Assembly: GCA_001466705.2 (NCBI GenBank)
Contig: LATX02000013.1
Location: 124,001-188,000 of the forward strand
DNA: 64,000 bases
Direction of reading: 5' to 3'
From: Moniliophthora roreri
Taxonomy: Eukaryota; Basidiomycota; Agaricomycetes; Agaricales; Marasmiaceae
Part shown: piece after piece, positions 22,557-35,225 of the stretch
How the letters are laid out: every line of letters starts with the position of its first letter
Position numbering within the stretch: the stretch's first letter is position 1
Position numbers and translations under genes: made by a program
Notes under the pieces: model-generated
Databases searched by the model: none
The model's input: the letters and a program-made list of their open reading frames with translations, nothing else
What the model was told of the DNA's origin: nothing

Positions 22557-22596
22557 CGGGCGACCAAGTCGAGGGCGAGTCGTGACTAGTCTGATA

Positions 22597-22871
22597 CTGG
22601 GGTATTTCGATTGATTCGGATGGTCACGCGTCACAGGGCTCAAAATTTCCGAATATTTTCGGATGGTCACAGGTCACGGAGGGTCCATCCGAATAGGCTC
22701 GGACTGTGACCACCAAAAAAACTTCCAAATTTGGCAGTTTTAGGTTGATTTTGGGCGCTAAAATCCGAAAATCTTCAGTGGTCATGGACTGCCAGGCCTC
22801 CATCCGAATGGTTGAGTCCGGATGGACAAGTCACAGGTCACAGGCCATCCGAATCAATCGAAATACCCCAG
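22597..22871. mobile_element. Tc1/mariner-type MITE, 275 bp
   Basis: It has perfect 27-bp terminal inverted repeats starting CTGGGGTATTTCG and TA flanks at 22595-22596 and 22872-22873. There is no ORF. Subterminal ggtcacaggtcac repeats occur. It lies exactly at the left edge of the CpG-poor island. Confidence 0.9.
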
Positions 22872-23687
22872 TAGTTTTCTTTGTGGGCGGTAGATGCTGG
22901 CTTTTTGTTCCCATGGATAGAGAATTGTCCTACGGCTCCCCAGCCAAAATTTGGCAGGTGCTGCACTGCATCTCTTATTTCTAAACCATAATAACCTAAT
23001 TCCCGCTACCTAGTGTAGTGGGTTTTGATTCCTGCTATCTTTAGTAGTGGGTCTTGGTCCAAAGTTTCTCAGTTTACTAAGCATTTTGATGAAAAGTTCC
23101 CATGTACTCTTGCCCTGTTCTGCTCTGCTTGGTTTACTAAGCAGACTACCAGGAATTCCCATGCACTCTGGCTTGCCCTGCTTTCATTTGCTTGGTTTAC
23201 TAAGCACTTGACCAGGAATTCCCACCTGCTTTTGCTTACCTTTGCACTGCCCTGCCACAGTTAAAATCCATATCCATTAGGGCCTAGGTTCTGATTATCT
23301 CATATGCCTGGCAAAACATGTTGTTTCTTGCTCTGCCTGTTAATAGAAAGATAGCAGGTGCTGCCGGTACGGCCCCTACCCTGATTATACCTTGAGGCTC
23401 AGATTAATAAGCTTTTTTGCAGAAAGTTCCCATCTGTCAGGTATTGCTGCACCAGCTTGCTCTAGTCTAGCGCTCAAATGGCCCTCTCCCTAATTCCCCA
23501 CACTTCGGCATATTCCGCCAGGCAGCCCACCATGCTTGTTGCTCTTTTGCTGCCTGCAAAGTTTTTCCCACACATGCTCTCGATCTCTGTTTCAGTGACT
23601 TGTCTCAACTTTGTGTTGCTAGCAGGCCATATGGTTTTTTTTTAGATGTGGATCACCTGCATGTGTTCAGACACCAACTTATCCAAN

Positions 23688-24027
23688 GGTTCTTTGAGTA
23701 GACAAGGTATATTTAACCAGGTCAAGCTGGAGAACTTGACTGTAGTTAGAGCTACTTAAATACAGGACACAATTGAATGTAGAATATAATAGAAGGTAAT
23801 TGAATGCAAAGTATTAGTAACAATAGAATGTGGTGGAAGGAAACAGAAGGAATGAGTAATTGTAGAAGGTAAAGGAACAACAAAGAAAGATTAGATAAGC
23901 AAGAGAGGGAGAAGAGAGCTAGGAAGGTGAAGAAGTCCAAGGGAAATGAGAAGCATGAGTTATTGGTACACACATTATGTAAAGGAAAAAGGTAAGTCTG
24001 CACACAGAGTCAGGGTGAACTGTAACA
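23688..24027. mobile_element. Truncated LTR relic
   Basis: This matches the 3' part of the solo LTR at 25057-25504, ending tgtaaca. The left end is cut at the N at 23687. About 45 bp beyond the LTR end (gtgagactacttg onward) also match the flank of the other copy, so the LTR and its flank were duplicated together. Confidence 0.75.
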
Positions 24028-25056
24028 GTGAGACTACTTGTTTACACCTTTGAATATTGTTGTTTAGAATATCAGTGTGTACAACTTAGTAGTTTATCTT
24101 TATTACAGAGTCCCACATGATGAAAGCATCATGAGAGCATCAGAATTGGTGGGTAGGGGCTTCTCAGGCCAAGGAATCAATTTGAAACAGTTTTAGAGCC
24201 ATTTAGGTCCATCATTATAAAGATAATTGTATATAAATAGTTTTAAATGTTTTATGTTGTCAATATGTGTTCACCTCAGAGTCCTATTCTGTGCAAGCTC
24301 TAAGAATCATTCAAATGATGCTACTATGAGTTTTCAAAGTTAGATAATGGATTAATAGCACCTTTGAGCCAATATAATAATAATTGACTAATAGATGCAT
24401 CTTATAACAGAATGTCAGCCTATCTAACCTTGTGGCAATCTGGCAAATGTATTAACCTTAAAATTAAGGCCACCTGAGTGTTCTAGTAGCTTGTGGAGAA
24501 GGTCTAGCTTCTAGGAAAATAGAATGTTAGTCAATACTGCCACAACTATATTGCACAATAGCTTATTTAAACTAGAAGTTCACTGCAGGAGCTCTACAAT
24601 AACCAGATAATTGAATAACCATACTTTCAACTTGTTCATCTCCAAATGATGGTGCAGAAAATATACACATACATTTATCTAACAGTAGTTAGCAAGTATT
24701 TGGCAAGTATATCTGGCAAGTACTNTTGTCAGCCTGCTACACTTTGTATACTGAGAGGCCAAATTGTATATCATGTCCAAGCTTGCAGTGCTCAGTTGAG
24801 GAGTGTCACAACCTTCACATCTTGCTAGAGCTCTCCATGAGTTAATACCTGGGTTAACTTGTACTTGTGTATGCAAGTACTTGTAACTTGCAGCTACAAA
24901 TACTTACAAGTACTCACTATAATATACAATACAACATATGTTAATTGATATTCTATACTTATATGTTACTCTCCAATACTTTTTGTTGGAGTCCTGCAAG
25001 ATATCAGTATTATAGAGGCTCAGTAAGGGAGTCTAAGGGTCTTTTATAGTTGTGAG

Positions 25057-25504
25057 TGTTATGTTGCTTGTCCTGACTTAGACAACAATGATGAACTTAA
25101 CCACTAAGAGTAGCTCTTAATGGTCAAGACAAGGTCCCAGCCAGAGATCATTCAGAAGGTTCAGGGTTCTTTGAGTAGACAAGGTATATTTAGCTAGGTC
25201 AAGCTGGAGAACTTGACTGTAGTTAGAGCTACTTAAATACAGGACACAATTGAATGTAGAATATAATAGAAGGTAATTGAATCTGAGGTATTAGTAACAA
25301 TAGAACATGGTGGAAGGAAACAGAAGGAATGAGTAATTGTAGAAGGTAAAGGAATAACAAAGAAAGATTAGATAAGCAAGAGAGGGAGAAGGGAGCTAGG
25401 AAGGTGGAAAAGTCTAAGAGAAATGAGAAGCATGAGTTATTGGTACATGCATTATATAAAGGAAAAAGGTAAGTCTGCACATGGAGTCAGGGTGAACTGT
25501 AACA
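25057..25504. mobile_element. Solo LTR, 448 bp
   Basis: It starts TGTTATGTTGCTTG and ends ctgtaaca, with the 5-bp duplication gtgag on both sides (25052-25056 and 25505-25509). There is no internal region. The ends resemble those of the gypsy element at 28851-36164. Confidence 0.85.
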
Positions 25505-26166
25505 GTGAGACTACTTGTTCACACCTTTGAATATTGTTGTTTAGAATATAAAGCTGTCCAACACAGCACATTGTTTTAAGGCTCAACAATTCATATACTC
25601 CATCTAACTGCAAAGCACAACAGCATCTTCAAACACTTCATTGCGATTGCAGATTGATTACTGAGATCTAAAGATTCTTGTCCAATTTGATCCTGGTGAA
25701 AGTGCCAATGGTGGGATTTGCAATGCAGATTAAATTGGCTTTGGTGTAGAATAGAGTGAGAAGAGGCTGCCTGCTCCCACTTTATCTTGAATGTCTGGAA
25801 GCTGGAGGTTGGAAAATAACATCAACAGGGCTCAATATCATAGGTAGCAGGCACTGCTGGAATGGCCCTTACTCCACCTGATTATTTGTAGTCTGTAACT
25901 TTCCTCTGTGTGAGGCAGCTGCTGGGTTTTGGTTCCCATGCATAGAGAATTGTCCCATGGCTCCCCTGCCAGAATTTGGCATATGCCACATTGTGACTTT
26001 ATTCCTAAACCATAATGTCCTGATTTCCTACACTATACTCTCAAATAGATCAAGTTAATGGCCTTGGAACATAATACCCATGGAAAGGAAGCCTTGAAGC
26101 TTGTTACAGAACATCAAATTAAACACTGGCCCAATGGCCTTCAGAAACACCAGCTGGAACACATTC

Positions 26167-26929
26167 ATGATAGCCAAATGCACCCATGCAGTTGGCAGGT
26201 CACCTGACTTTTCCCATGCATCTGCCAGTCAAAAATGTGTAAAGTCCTTGCCACAAAGTCCAGTTTGTCTCTTAATGGACAGAGAACCCATGAAATCTCA
26301 ATATCTCAATATTCATTTTCCAATGCATGTGTCATGTAGTAGAGTAAAAAACACATTCTCTGAGCCAATTATTGGAGCTGAGTGACCTGGTATTAAACTC
26401 ATGTATGAATGTCTCACATGCTGAAAGAGGAAGGTCAGAATTTGTTTTCATTCCCATGGCATCTGCCCTTAAAGGGCAATTCCCAAAGAATTTGCTCCCA
26501 AAAAACTTCAACTGACATAAAATGGATGATCTGATAAAGAAACTCTGAAAATGCTCACATTGCACATACTGTACAGAGGGCCCATCAATACATTTCCACA
26601 GGACTCATACAGCAACTCAGGGTGTTTGCAATACAATGGGTAAGTGATTGGAGAGGGCCTTTGACATCGGTAGCTGTGCTTGCAGGGATTATTTGGAAGG
26701 AAAAGCACTGCAGAGCAATGCCACACTTGTAGAGTGCAATACCTGGTATAAGTCACCTAGATTGACATTCTCAAGAATAATAAAAGAGGCTAAATTTGAT
26801 TGTATCCCTGAACATTGTCTTCCATCTAGACTACATACCTTGTGGTGAGGACTTTACACATTTTTGACTGGCAGATGCATGGGAAAAGTCAGGTGACCTG
26901 CCAACTGCACGGGTGCATTTGGCTATCAT
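26167..26929. mobile_element. Mutator-like MITE, 763 bp
   Basis: Terminal inverted repeats of about 87 bp, nearly perfect, start ATGATAGCCAAATGCACC. The 9-bp duplication aacacattc lies at 26158-26166 and 26930-26938. Long TIRs plus a 9-bp duplication point to the Mutator (MULE) superfamily. The interior shows no transposase. Confidence 0.85.
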
Positions 26930-26938
26930 AACACATTC

Positions 26939-27989
26939 TGGCTCTTCTTGTGAGGAATTGACTTCTCCTCATTGCAGCAATGGGTTATGGAAAATCAACC
27001 TTCATTTTGTATCTATTTTAGTTCATCTGGAGCTCCAAGAGCATCAAGGACTGTATCCTTCATTTTCTGGGTTCAGTGTGAGGGAGAGGCCAGTAGCTGT
27101 TGTAGTGATGCTGACAAAGGGTCTGTCAGAGAGCTTGGTACATGAGCTGTTTCTTCATTGTGATATTTTGACTGAACTGGCATCACAGAGAGTGGAATGC
27201 AAGGAGTTCAGACTCAAAGGTTTCTCATACACAGCCAAGAATATTTCTGAGTATCAGAAGCACAATGTCAACCTAACCAAGCTCATCTGTGAGTGCCAGA
27301 CTTGGAGTGTCATCTTTGTGAATTCTGAACATCTTGCTACCAAGGAATGGGAGAAGATTATGGGACATCCAACATTCCTTCGCAATCTTATTCTTTTTGA
27401 CCTTGAGGAAGCCTACCTTATATGAGACTGGGGTGACAAGAACTTTTGTCTGGCCTTTGGGAGCATTGGAAAATTTGCCAATGGTCACCTTCCTGAAACT
27501 GTACCCATACTCATGTTGACAGCAATGTGCCCACCCAGGAAATTCACTACATTTATTTGCCAGAGTCTTGGCTTGAAGCCAGACATTACACGACTCATAT
27601 GACTTTCCAATAAATGAACAAATGTCCAGGTTATCATTAGAAAGGTCAAGCAGACGTGATGAATATACAGATACAAACCAATTCTCAATTACTTGCATAG
27701 TGGCCACAAGAAGATAATCCATGTACAAACAATACCTAATGCCTACAATATTTATGCATGGCTCTGGGATTGCCTCCCTGAGGATGCTGATCATTTGCAT
27801 ATTATAAGGATGTATCACAGTCTCTGTCTGGATGAATACAATGACGAGATGTTTAGGTTGGTAGATGATGACCCATATCTGCAGGTTGTTATCACAACCA
27901 CTGGGTTTGGGCAGGGTGTGAGTTGGAAGAAGCTTCTTGACTCCATCTCATGGGATGCTGCCGATATGCTGGATATGCAGGTTCAGTGA
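26939..27989 (+). pseudogene. RecQ/DEAD-type helicase relic
   Basis: One frame runs through with several TGA stops. VIFVNSEHLATKEWEKIMGH, then NLILFDLEEAYLI and WGDKNFCLAFGSIG, resemble the second half of a superfamily 2 helicase ATPase core (a DEAH-like box reading LEEAY). IYAWLWDCLPEDADHLHI, then RMYHSLCLDEYNDEM and DPYLQVVITTTGFGQGV, match the C-terminal helicase domain. Related helicases are common in repeat-rich regions of basidiomycete genomes. The N-terminal Walker A region is not visible; the Mutator MITE sits just upstream. The visible internal stops are TGA (for example 27423-27425 and after RLI), as expected from CGA decay. Confidence 0.65.
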
Positions 27990-28850
27990 AACAGTCACAT
28001 TGGTAGAGATGAGGCAGATAAGGGACAAGCAATCATTATCATGCCGACAAAGGTGGTGACTCAAGTGGAGAAGTTCTGGCAAGTTTTGGGGAGTTTCTGG
28101 AGGTGTAAGTGGTTGATAATTCTGAGGTAGCATGAATGAAAGTGGTGCAATTCTACCCCAGTTTGAATGAGGATTTACGGGAGATGCTGCAAGATTTTGG
28201 GTCAGATATGACTGTGAATATGACTAGTAGACATTATAATGGTTCAGAAGGAGAACTGGGAGGCATTGGAGGGGTAGATTAGATGTTGGATGAGAACTGG
28301 ATGTAGAATTATCTTTCTGATGATTCTGAGGGAATGGTGACTGATTTCAGTGTGGTTTTGGTGTATTTCTTGTAAATTTTGGCATATTGAATGAAAATGG
28401 TTTGATTTTTGGGAGAAGTGACAATAAATTGCTGCAGGATGTATAGTACAGTACAGAGAGATGTACATCTGAGATGTGGAATAGATGCAAAAGTTGTGGA
28501 AGCATTCTCTATCTATGGGAATTAAAAACCAGTGGCTGATGCCTGTGAGGAAAGCACCAGACTACATACACACACATTACTTGTGATCGTCAGTATGTAT
28601 TGTCAGTCTGGTACTTGAGACTACTAGATTTGCACAGATGATCTGTTGAACTAAGATTCCCAGACAAGTAGCAAGATGAGATGCAAAGTAAACCTAGAGG
28701 TGCTTATGCAACCAAATTTCTTGTCTAGTACCCATGGTGTATATGCACCATTCATCTCCTTGCCCAGCCTTCTTGATTTACAAAACTTGAATATAGATAT
28801 GTCAACTTGCTTCCACTGGCTTTGCAGTTGCAGCTGCTCTCTACAACTTC

Positions 28851-29305
28851 TGTTACGTTACTTGTGCAGCAACGTCAACTTCAACTACTTTAGCGAAGTG
28901 TTACCTCCGTTCAAGTAATTGTATAAGTTCAAGTTTAAGTTCGTTCAGTGGTCACTGAAGTTCAGAAGTCCTTAGATCATGGCATTGACACAAGTTAGAT
29001 AAACCAGGTCAAGCTGGAGACTTAGAGTCCCTGCTTGAGCACTTAAATACGTTACAACCGAGCTAGTGCTAACTATATATGTATAGCGATAAGTTCAGTG
29101 ATTGTCTAAGGTTTCCCGAGTCTATCGGGATATGAGTAATATGAATACAAAGGGATAGGTAAATGGGGACTGGGAAGGTGTACGCGTCTGATGAGAGTAG
29201 AAGCATAAGGGGTGAGAAGGGAAAGGGGAGCTGGGAAGGTGTATGAGTCCGATAGAGTGGGAAGCATAGAGAGGATCACAACGAGAAAAGAAGAGAAATG
29301 TAACA
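28851..29305 (-). repeat. 3' LTR of the gypsy element
   Basis: 455 bp, TGTTACGTTACTTG to gaaatgtaaca. It differs from the other LTR at a dozen or so sites, almost all CpG in one copy or the other. Confidence 0.9.
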
Positions 29306-29345
29306 TTACCCCCTCAACAAGGGGCAAACTCTGTTTTGCCTATAC

Positions 29346-30858
29346 CTATAATTCTCCGTCTCCGTACAACTCCGTGTCATAATCATATGACGTATCCGGC
29401 CTGTCATCTATATCTGGCATCTCGTTCACTACTCCCAAGCGAGGCGTCGACGGGACATCGAAAGTCGGCTGCCATCCCATAGCCTGCCATTCCTCAACTG
29501 AAAGCATCCTCACCTTTTTAGGGTCTGTTCCCACGAATAGTAATTGGGCGTCCCTGTCGTACTCAGCGGCTAGCATGTCAACATTCTCTGCTGAGATTGT
29601 TGTAGGGTTCATTATCGTAGTTTCGTTCATCGTCATAACGGCGACCATCCGACAAAGAGTCTGAGCTCGAATCAGGCCTTCAGCGCACAATACAGCCAGA
29701 CCTTCATTGGTCAGGGCAGTGGCCAGACGTATGTTCAGGCTGAGTTTTGAAGCATCGATGACACATGTACTGTGGGCAATGTCGGGTGAAATGGTGCTCC
29801 AGTCCACACAGAGGGCAGAGACGTGGTCGACGAGCTGCATCATCGGGGTCGGGGCCGGAGTCAGATTTCTCAAGCTGGGCATTGGTGGGTTGTCGTCGTT
29901 TTTGGGGATTCAGTTCTCCTGTCCTTCGTCCTTGGCCACATCCTCTGACTCCTTGAGAGCAACCTCCCCTCCAACCACAGGGATATGCTCCGCCTTCTGG
30001 TGGAACTGAGGCTTCAGGCGTCTGAAGATTTCGGGGGTCAATGGTGGTCGGAGGTTCAGATCGGGACAGGGCGAGGGAGTCAACTGACTTGACCTTAGGC
30101 TTGATGTTGGGATCGGGAGTGGAGTCAGGATAAATGAGGGTGTTGTCGGGTTCAGAGGAGGAATGGGTAACGGTGGGGAGTCCGGTTTCATCGACCAAGA
30201 GTTCAGAAGTGAGTTGGGAGACGAGGCTCTGAGTGTCATTGATGTCTGGATGAGGGTATCCGTTCCTGTCAGTTCGTCATCCGAGTCAGTCGAGGAGGCT
30301 GAAGGTGAGGGGATCAGGGTATTCCGACATTGCGCAGGGATCTGCGGGAGGGGGCATGGACAAATGGGGGTGATATGGAAATGTGGACAGTACCATAATG
30401 GAACCTTCGAGCTCCAACTGATAATTACAGGTGTACATCACCTGGTTTGCAATCTCGAGACTGCAGCTTTCAACAATTCTTTTGAAAAGCTTTCATTGGG
30501 ACCTAAGGAAAAACAGGCTTTTGACACAGGGTTCCAGTCGGTTGTGTTGATCAGCGGTGTTCCGGATTTGATTGTCGTACTGTTCGGTATTAAAGAGGTG
30601 TAGGAGTTGGTAGGGGTTGGGCTTGAGGCCATTTGGGTAGGTGATGTTCTCCCTGTATCTTCCTTCTCCCGACACAGTAGGAACAGGGCTCGGGATTCGG
30701 GCTGACTGGCTGCCAGCAGCAGAAGAGGAAGAGGCGGTGGCGGATGCATTGGACATGGTTACTCTGGAGTGGGAATGGGGTCCTTGGGTCTCACTTGATA
30801 CTTCTTTATATATCCTTTGAGAAGATCTAGACAGTTTACCATTCTCTCTATTCGGATC
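29346..30858 (-). pseudogene. Extra 3' ORF region of the gypsy element
   Basis: Between the chromodomain and the 3' LTR lies about 1.5 kb of coding-like sequence. It starts MDPNRENGKLSRSSQRIYKE (30861), runs in one frame past a few stops, and contains a Cys/His-rich segment (LCPLCGLEHHFTRHC, then MCHRCFKTQPEHTSGHC). After that a shifted frame stays open to 29346 with an acidic C-terminus. Two zinc-knuckle-like clusters resemble a second gag-like or envelope-position protein. Most Ty3/gypsy elements have nothing here. I cannot assign a function. Confidence 0.6.
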
Positions 30859-30860
30859 CA

Positions 30861-33800
30861 TCAGTTATGAGACGAATCATACCCGGTGTATGACACAAGG
30901 AATTCTTGTGGTCGTTTCTTTGGTCTGTGTCCTATCATCGCTTCTACTTCATATTCTTTGAATCCTTCTATAAGATCCAGAGGTGGTTCTGTGAAACTCA
31001 GCCCATGAGCTTCAGTTTCTTTGAAAAGTGATAACAAGGCCGTGTGGAAAACAGGGTGGATTTTCCATTGATGTGGCAGGTCCAGCTTGTATGTTACAGG
31101 TCCGAGTACCTTAAGGACCCTGAATGGCCCTTCCCTCTTCGGAGCTAGTTTCTTTGATGGGTATCCCATGGCGAGGTTCTTCGCTTCTAGCCAAACCTTC
31201 TGTCCTTCTTTGAACGTATCTAGTTTCTGTTTTTCTCTTCATATCATCTGCTGTCTTGCCAGCTCCAGCAGGCTTGCAGTCTCTTCTCTGATCCTTTTCA
31301 ACTCTTGAAGTCGTTCCTCTACCAAAGGAATTGTCGTCTTTTCAAATACTGTCGGAAGTGGACGAGGATGGTATCCCATCATCATGAAGAACGGAGATTT
31401 CTTGAGGACCAAATGGGTTCGATTGTTATGTGCAAACTCCACTAAGGGAAGGTATTCCTTCCATCGAGTTTGTTCCTTTGAGCAAAATGCCCTAAGATAG
31501 ACCTCGACTTCTTGGTTTACTCGTTCCGTTTCTCCGTCGGTCTGTGGATGGAACACTGTGCTCATCGAGTGTTTGATAGACAGCTGTCTCCCCATTTCTT
31601 GGAACACTTCTGCAGCAAATCTGGGGTCTCAGTCTGATATGATGCGATCCAGTAGTCCAAACCTCTTGTAGAGATGTTGGATTAATAACTCCGCTATCTT
31701 CATGGCATCCGTTGTTTTGGTGCATGGAGTGAAAATTACCCCCTTCATAGACGAGTGGTCCACCATGACCAAAATAGAATCCATCCCGTCACATTCAGGT
31801 AGGTCCGTAATGAGGTCCATTGTACAAATCTGGAATGGGAATGAATTTGGTGTTGTTTGCATTGGCTGGATCGGTGTCCTCGTGGGATGTGTATTGATCT
31901 TCGATTGCTGGCATACAATGCATCCATCAATGAAAGATCTGATGAATTTAGCCATTCCTGGCCACCAGAAGTCTCTTTGCACTTGTTCAACAGTGTTCCA
32001 TTGTCCTGGATGCCCTACTCCTGGGGTCTTGTGGATGGATTGCACTATCCATCTGCGAAGATCCGTATCATTTGGCACATAGACACGATTCTGAAAGAAG
32101 AGCAGGTCTCCTTTAAGTTTCCAATCTGACAGCGCAGATTTGATTGGCGGCATGCCCTGGTGTAATAACTGTTCCAAGGCCGACCTATGGAAGTTGTCTG
32201 GGCCCAATCGTGCTGCTATATCTTCTTTCATTCCTAGATCGATTCCTTTGATGAATAGTCAGTCTGGCAGCATGATGATGTCTTCATTATCACTGTCGGC
32301 ATCTTCTTGTTCATTACTCCACCGTGACAAGGCGTCAGCTTGGGTGATTGATTTTCCTGGGATGTGTACTAGGCCTAAATCGAATTCTGATAGAAAGAGG
32401 CTCCATCTCGCCTGTCGCCTGTTTAACTTTTGTGCTGTCTGGAAGTACGTTAGATTCTTATGATCTGAAAGGATTACTATCTTGAATTTTCCCCCCATCA
32501 GGTAGTGGCGCCATTCCATCAATGCTCGATAAATTGCAAGGAGTTTGCAGTCGTAAATCTCGTAATTCCATTCTGTGGGGGACAGCGATTTTGAAAGGTA
32601 CCCGCATGGATGCCATTCACCATCCGTCCCCTTTTGTCTAAGAACAGCATCTGTGGCCCACTTAGAGGCATCAGCCTCAATGACGAAAGGTTTGTCGACA
32701 TCCGGCATGACGAGTATCGGTTCAGAGAGGAATTTTGCTTTAAGGAGGTTGAAGGCTATTTGGCACTGCTTAGTCCATTCAAACTTCCGGTTTTTCTGCA
32801 ATAGATCGTTCAACAGCCTCGTTAGGTGTGTGTATTTTCCAATGAATTTCCTGTAGAAGTTTCCAAATCCCAGGAACATGCGTACTCCTTTTACCGTCTG
32901 TGGAGGTTCCCAGTCTGCTATCCCTGCTAGTTTTACTAGGTCCATGGCTATGTAACTGGGCCTAATGACCATTCCTAGGAATATCACCTCCGTTACGTCA
33001 AACTCACATTTTTCCAGTTTGAGGAACAGATCATGTTTCTTGAGACAACACATCAGCCGCTCCGTCCATTCCCTGTGCTCGGTTTGATTCTTGGAGAAGA
33101 GAAGGATATCGTCCATGTATACTACACACCACCCTTCATCGATGAAATCGGAAAGGATGTCATTCATGAAAGCTTGGAAGATGGCGGGAGAGTTGCTTAA
33201 TCCGAAGAACATAACTGTTGGCTCGAAAAGTCCTCTGTTCGTCTTGAAGGCGGCTTTCCACTGATCTCTGTCCTTTATCCTGACATTATTGTACCCATTT
33301 CGAAGATCGAGCTTCGTGAATACCGTCGCTCCTTTTAGTTTGTCAAGAAGTTCCGAAATTAAGGGTAAGGGGTAAGCGTTCTTCACTGTTCCTTTGTTGA
33401 GCTCTCTATAGTCCTGTGTAGGTCGTAATGCTCCTTTCTCCTTTTTAGCTATGAAGAAGAAGGGGGATGCCATTGGGGATTTCGATTTGCGAATGTACCC
33501 TTTTCGTAGATTCTCTTCGAGGAATTTGTCTTGTTCCACTTGCTCTGCGGGGCTTAGCGGGTATAATTTACAGTTCCTCAGTATGAAGTCCAGTTTAAGG
33601 TCGATTGCATGATCATATGTTCAAGCGGGCGGGAATCATTCGGCTTTCCCCTTTTCGAAACGATCTCAGTATCCCAACAGGTAGCCAGGAATGAGCTCTT
33701 CAATGTCCTTCTTTACTACCTGCTGTTGATGGGCCATCTCTTGTGAAGCTGTGATCTTAGCTCCTATGAGGACCTCAGGTTCGAGGTTGTTCAAGACTCC

Positions 33801-34262
33801 CTTGAATCTTTTGATCTGAATCCTTCTCCAAGGTGGAAACTGAACTTCTCCTGTTTCCCAATCGATTGTAGGGTTGTGATAACATAACCATGGGAGTCCC
33901 AGAATCATGTCTTCATCTCCGATACCCGAGATCATGAAGTTCTCCCTAAATTCCTTTCCAGCGATTTGGAATTCTAGCTCCACGACATGTGTTATCTACG
34001 CCGTTTTGTTAGCTGTTCTGTCGACATTGAAAACTCAGATCTTTTCTAGTAATTGAATCCATTTCTTTCCTAGCATTCTGGCGATCCCCATGCTTATGAA
34101 TCGTCCTCCTGCTCCTGAGTCCAACAATGCTCTTGTTTCGATAATTTTCGTTCCCACTTTGTACTGGAGAGGAATGTGCATAGAATTTCGATCCATTTTA
34201 GCTAGTACAAAGTGCAAAATAGTTATCGGCGGTGGAGACATTGTCCTCTTCCACCGCTTCAA
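30861..34262 (-). pseudogene. pol polyprotein with multiple stops
   Basis: Protease (ALLDSGAGGRFIS) is followed by reverse transcriptase ([11 protein letters not shown] near 33110), RNase H (SDHKNLTYF), and an integrase with an HHCC zinc finger (HPGQW and C-x2-C). The catalytic Asp of the integrase sits in TMDLITDLP and the Glu in QTDGETERVNQ. A chromodomain (EVEAMIGHRPKK, then FLVSYTGYD) ends the frame. All segments lie in one frame. I count about eight stops. Seven are TGA, several where Arg is expected, for example I-S-D-stop-D-P-R-F and M-I-stop-R-E-K; one is TAG. The catalytic residues themselves are retained, so the damage is recent relative to the surroundings. Confidence 0.9.
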
Positions 34263-35222
34263 AAACCCTTTTGTTCCATCAGATCGAGGAGGAAGTCCTT
34301 CTCTTCCTTTGGCTGTTTGTTCACCAGAGCTCTGATCTTGGCAAACCTTTCCTCCCTTGAAAACTTCCTTGGTTCCTCCTGTTTCTTTTCATCTTTCTTT
34401 GGCATGTCTGGGCAGTCCTTGATGCGATGTCCATTTCTTCCGCACCTAAAGCATAACCCCTTTGCCATGTACTCCTTCCGATCAATGTCAATGATCTGTT
34501 TGATGGCAACGTCTTCTTTCCTTCTGAAGTTCCTTTGAGGCTTCTTTCCTCCATGTTCATCGTCCCATGTCTTTCCATACTCCAATGCCTGCTTATAACT
34601 CTCGTCGAACAGTATAGCAGCGTTCATCCAATCCTTAATTGTAGTGGGGGCGCCTTCTGGTCTTGTCATAATTTTGAGAGCCAAACTCCTGGGTAGTCCC
34701 TGTTTAAATGCCACTATCTGTGCTGCATCATTGTACCCTGTTTGCTTTGCCAAATAGGTGAACTGATACGTGTATTTGTTGGCTCTTTCTTTCATCCTCA
34801 GGTCCTTGAGTTCTAGTTGTGCCTTCAAGGCGGGGTCAAGAGGTTCGAAAGAGGTTCTGAAGTCATCTAAGAATTCTGACCATGTAACCTTTTCAGCGTC
34901 TGCATCGAATGCGAGCAGAAGATCGGTCTTGTCATTCTTCCAAAATTCTCCAGGTCCATCCGTCATGTACGAAAGAAGGAATAGCTTCTTTGACCTATCG
35001 TCAGGAAACACCTTCAGGTTAAGTGCTATGTAAATCAGCACTTCTCAAAGAAACTTCTTGGCATCCTTCCATGTTCCTGTAAAGGCTCTCGGCAATGTGG
35101 CTTTTACCTCCTTGACTGCTGATACTACTTGTACCGGCATTGCAGAACCAATAACCGCTTCTTCGACTACTGGTTCCTCTCTCTTGGGTCTGCTCCCTGA
35201 TGGCTTCTTATCTTCGGCCATT
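34259..35222 (-). pseudogene. gag polyprotein (one stop)
   Basis: The reading begins near 35222 with MAEDKKPSGSRPKREEPVV, meets a TGA after KKFL at about 35046, and continues to 34259. Capsid-type sequence (LYIALNLKVFPD-like, DGPGEFW, FRTSFEPLDP, LKDLRMKE) is followed by the CCHC knuckle CFRCGRNGHRIKDC and a Lys-rich tail. The TGA most likely replaces an Arg CGA codon. The gag frame differs from the pol frame. Confidence 0.85.
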
Positions 35223-35225
35223 TCT

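Noticed and set aside
29707..30009. Plus-strand ORFs within the gypsy element
   Set aside because: Antisense shadows of the Cys/His-rich 3' ORF.
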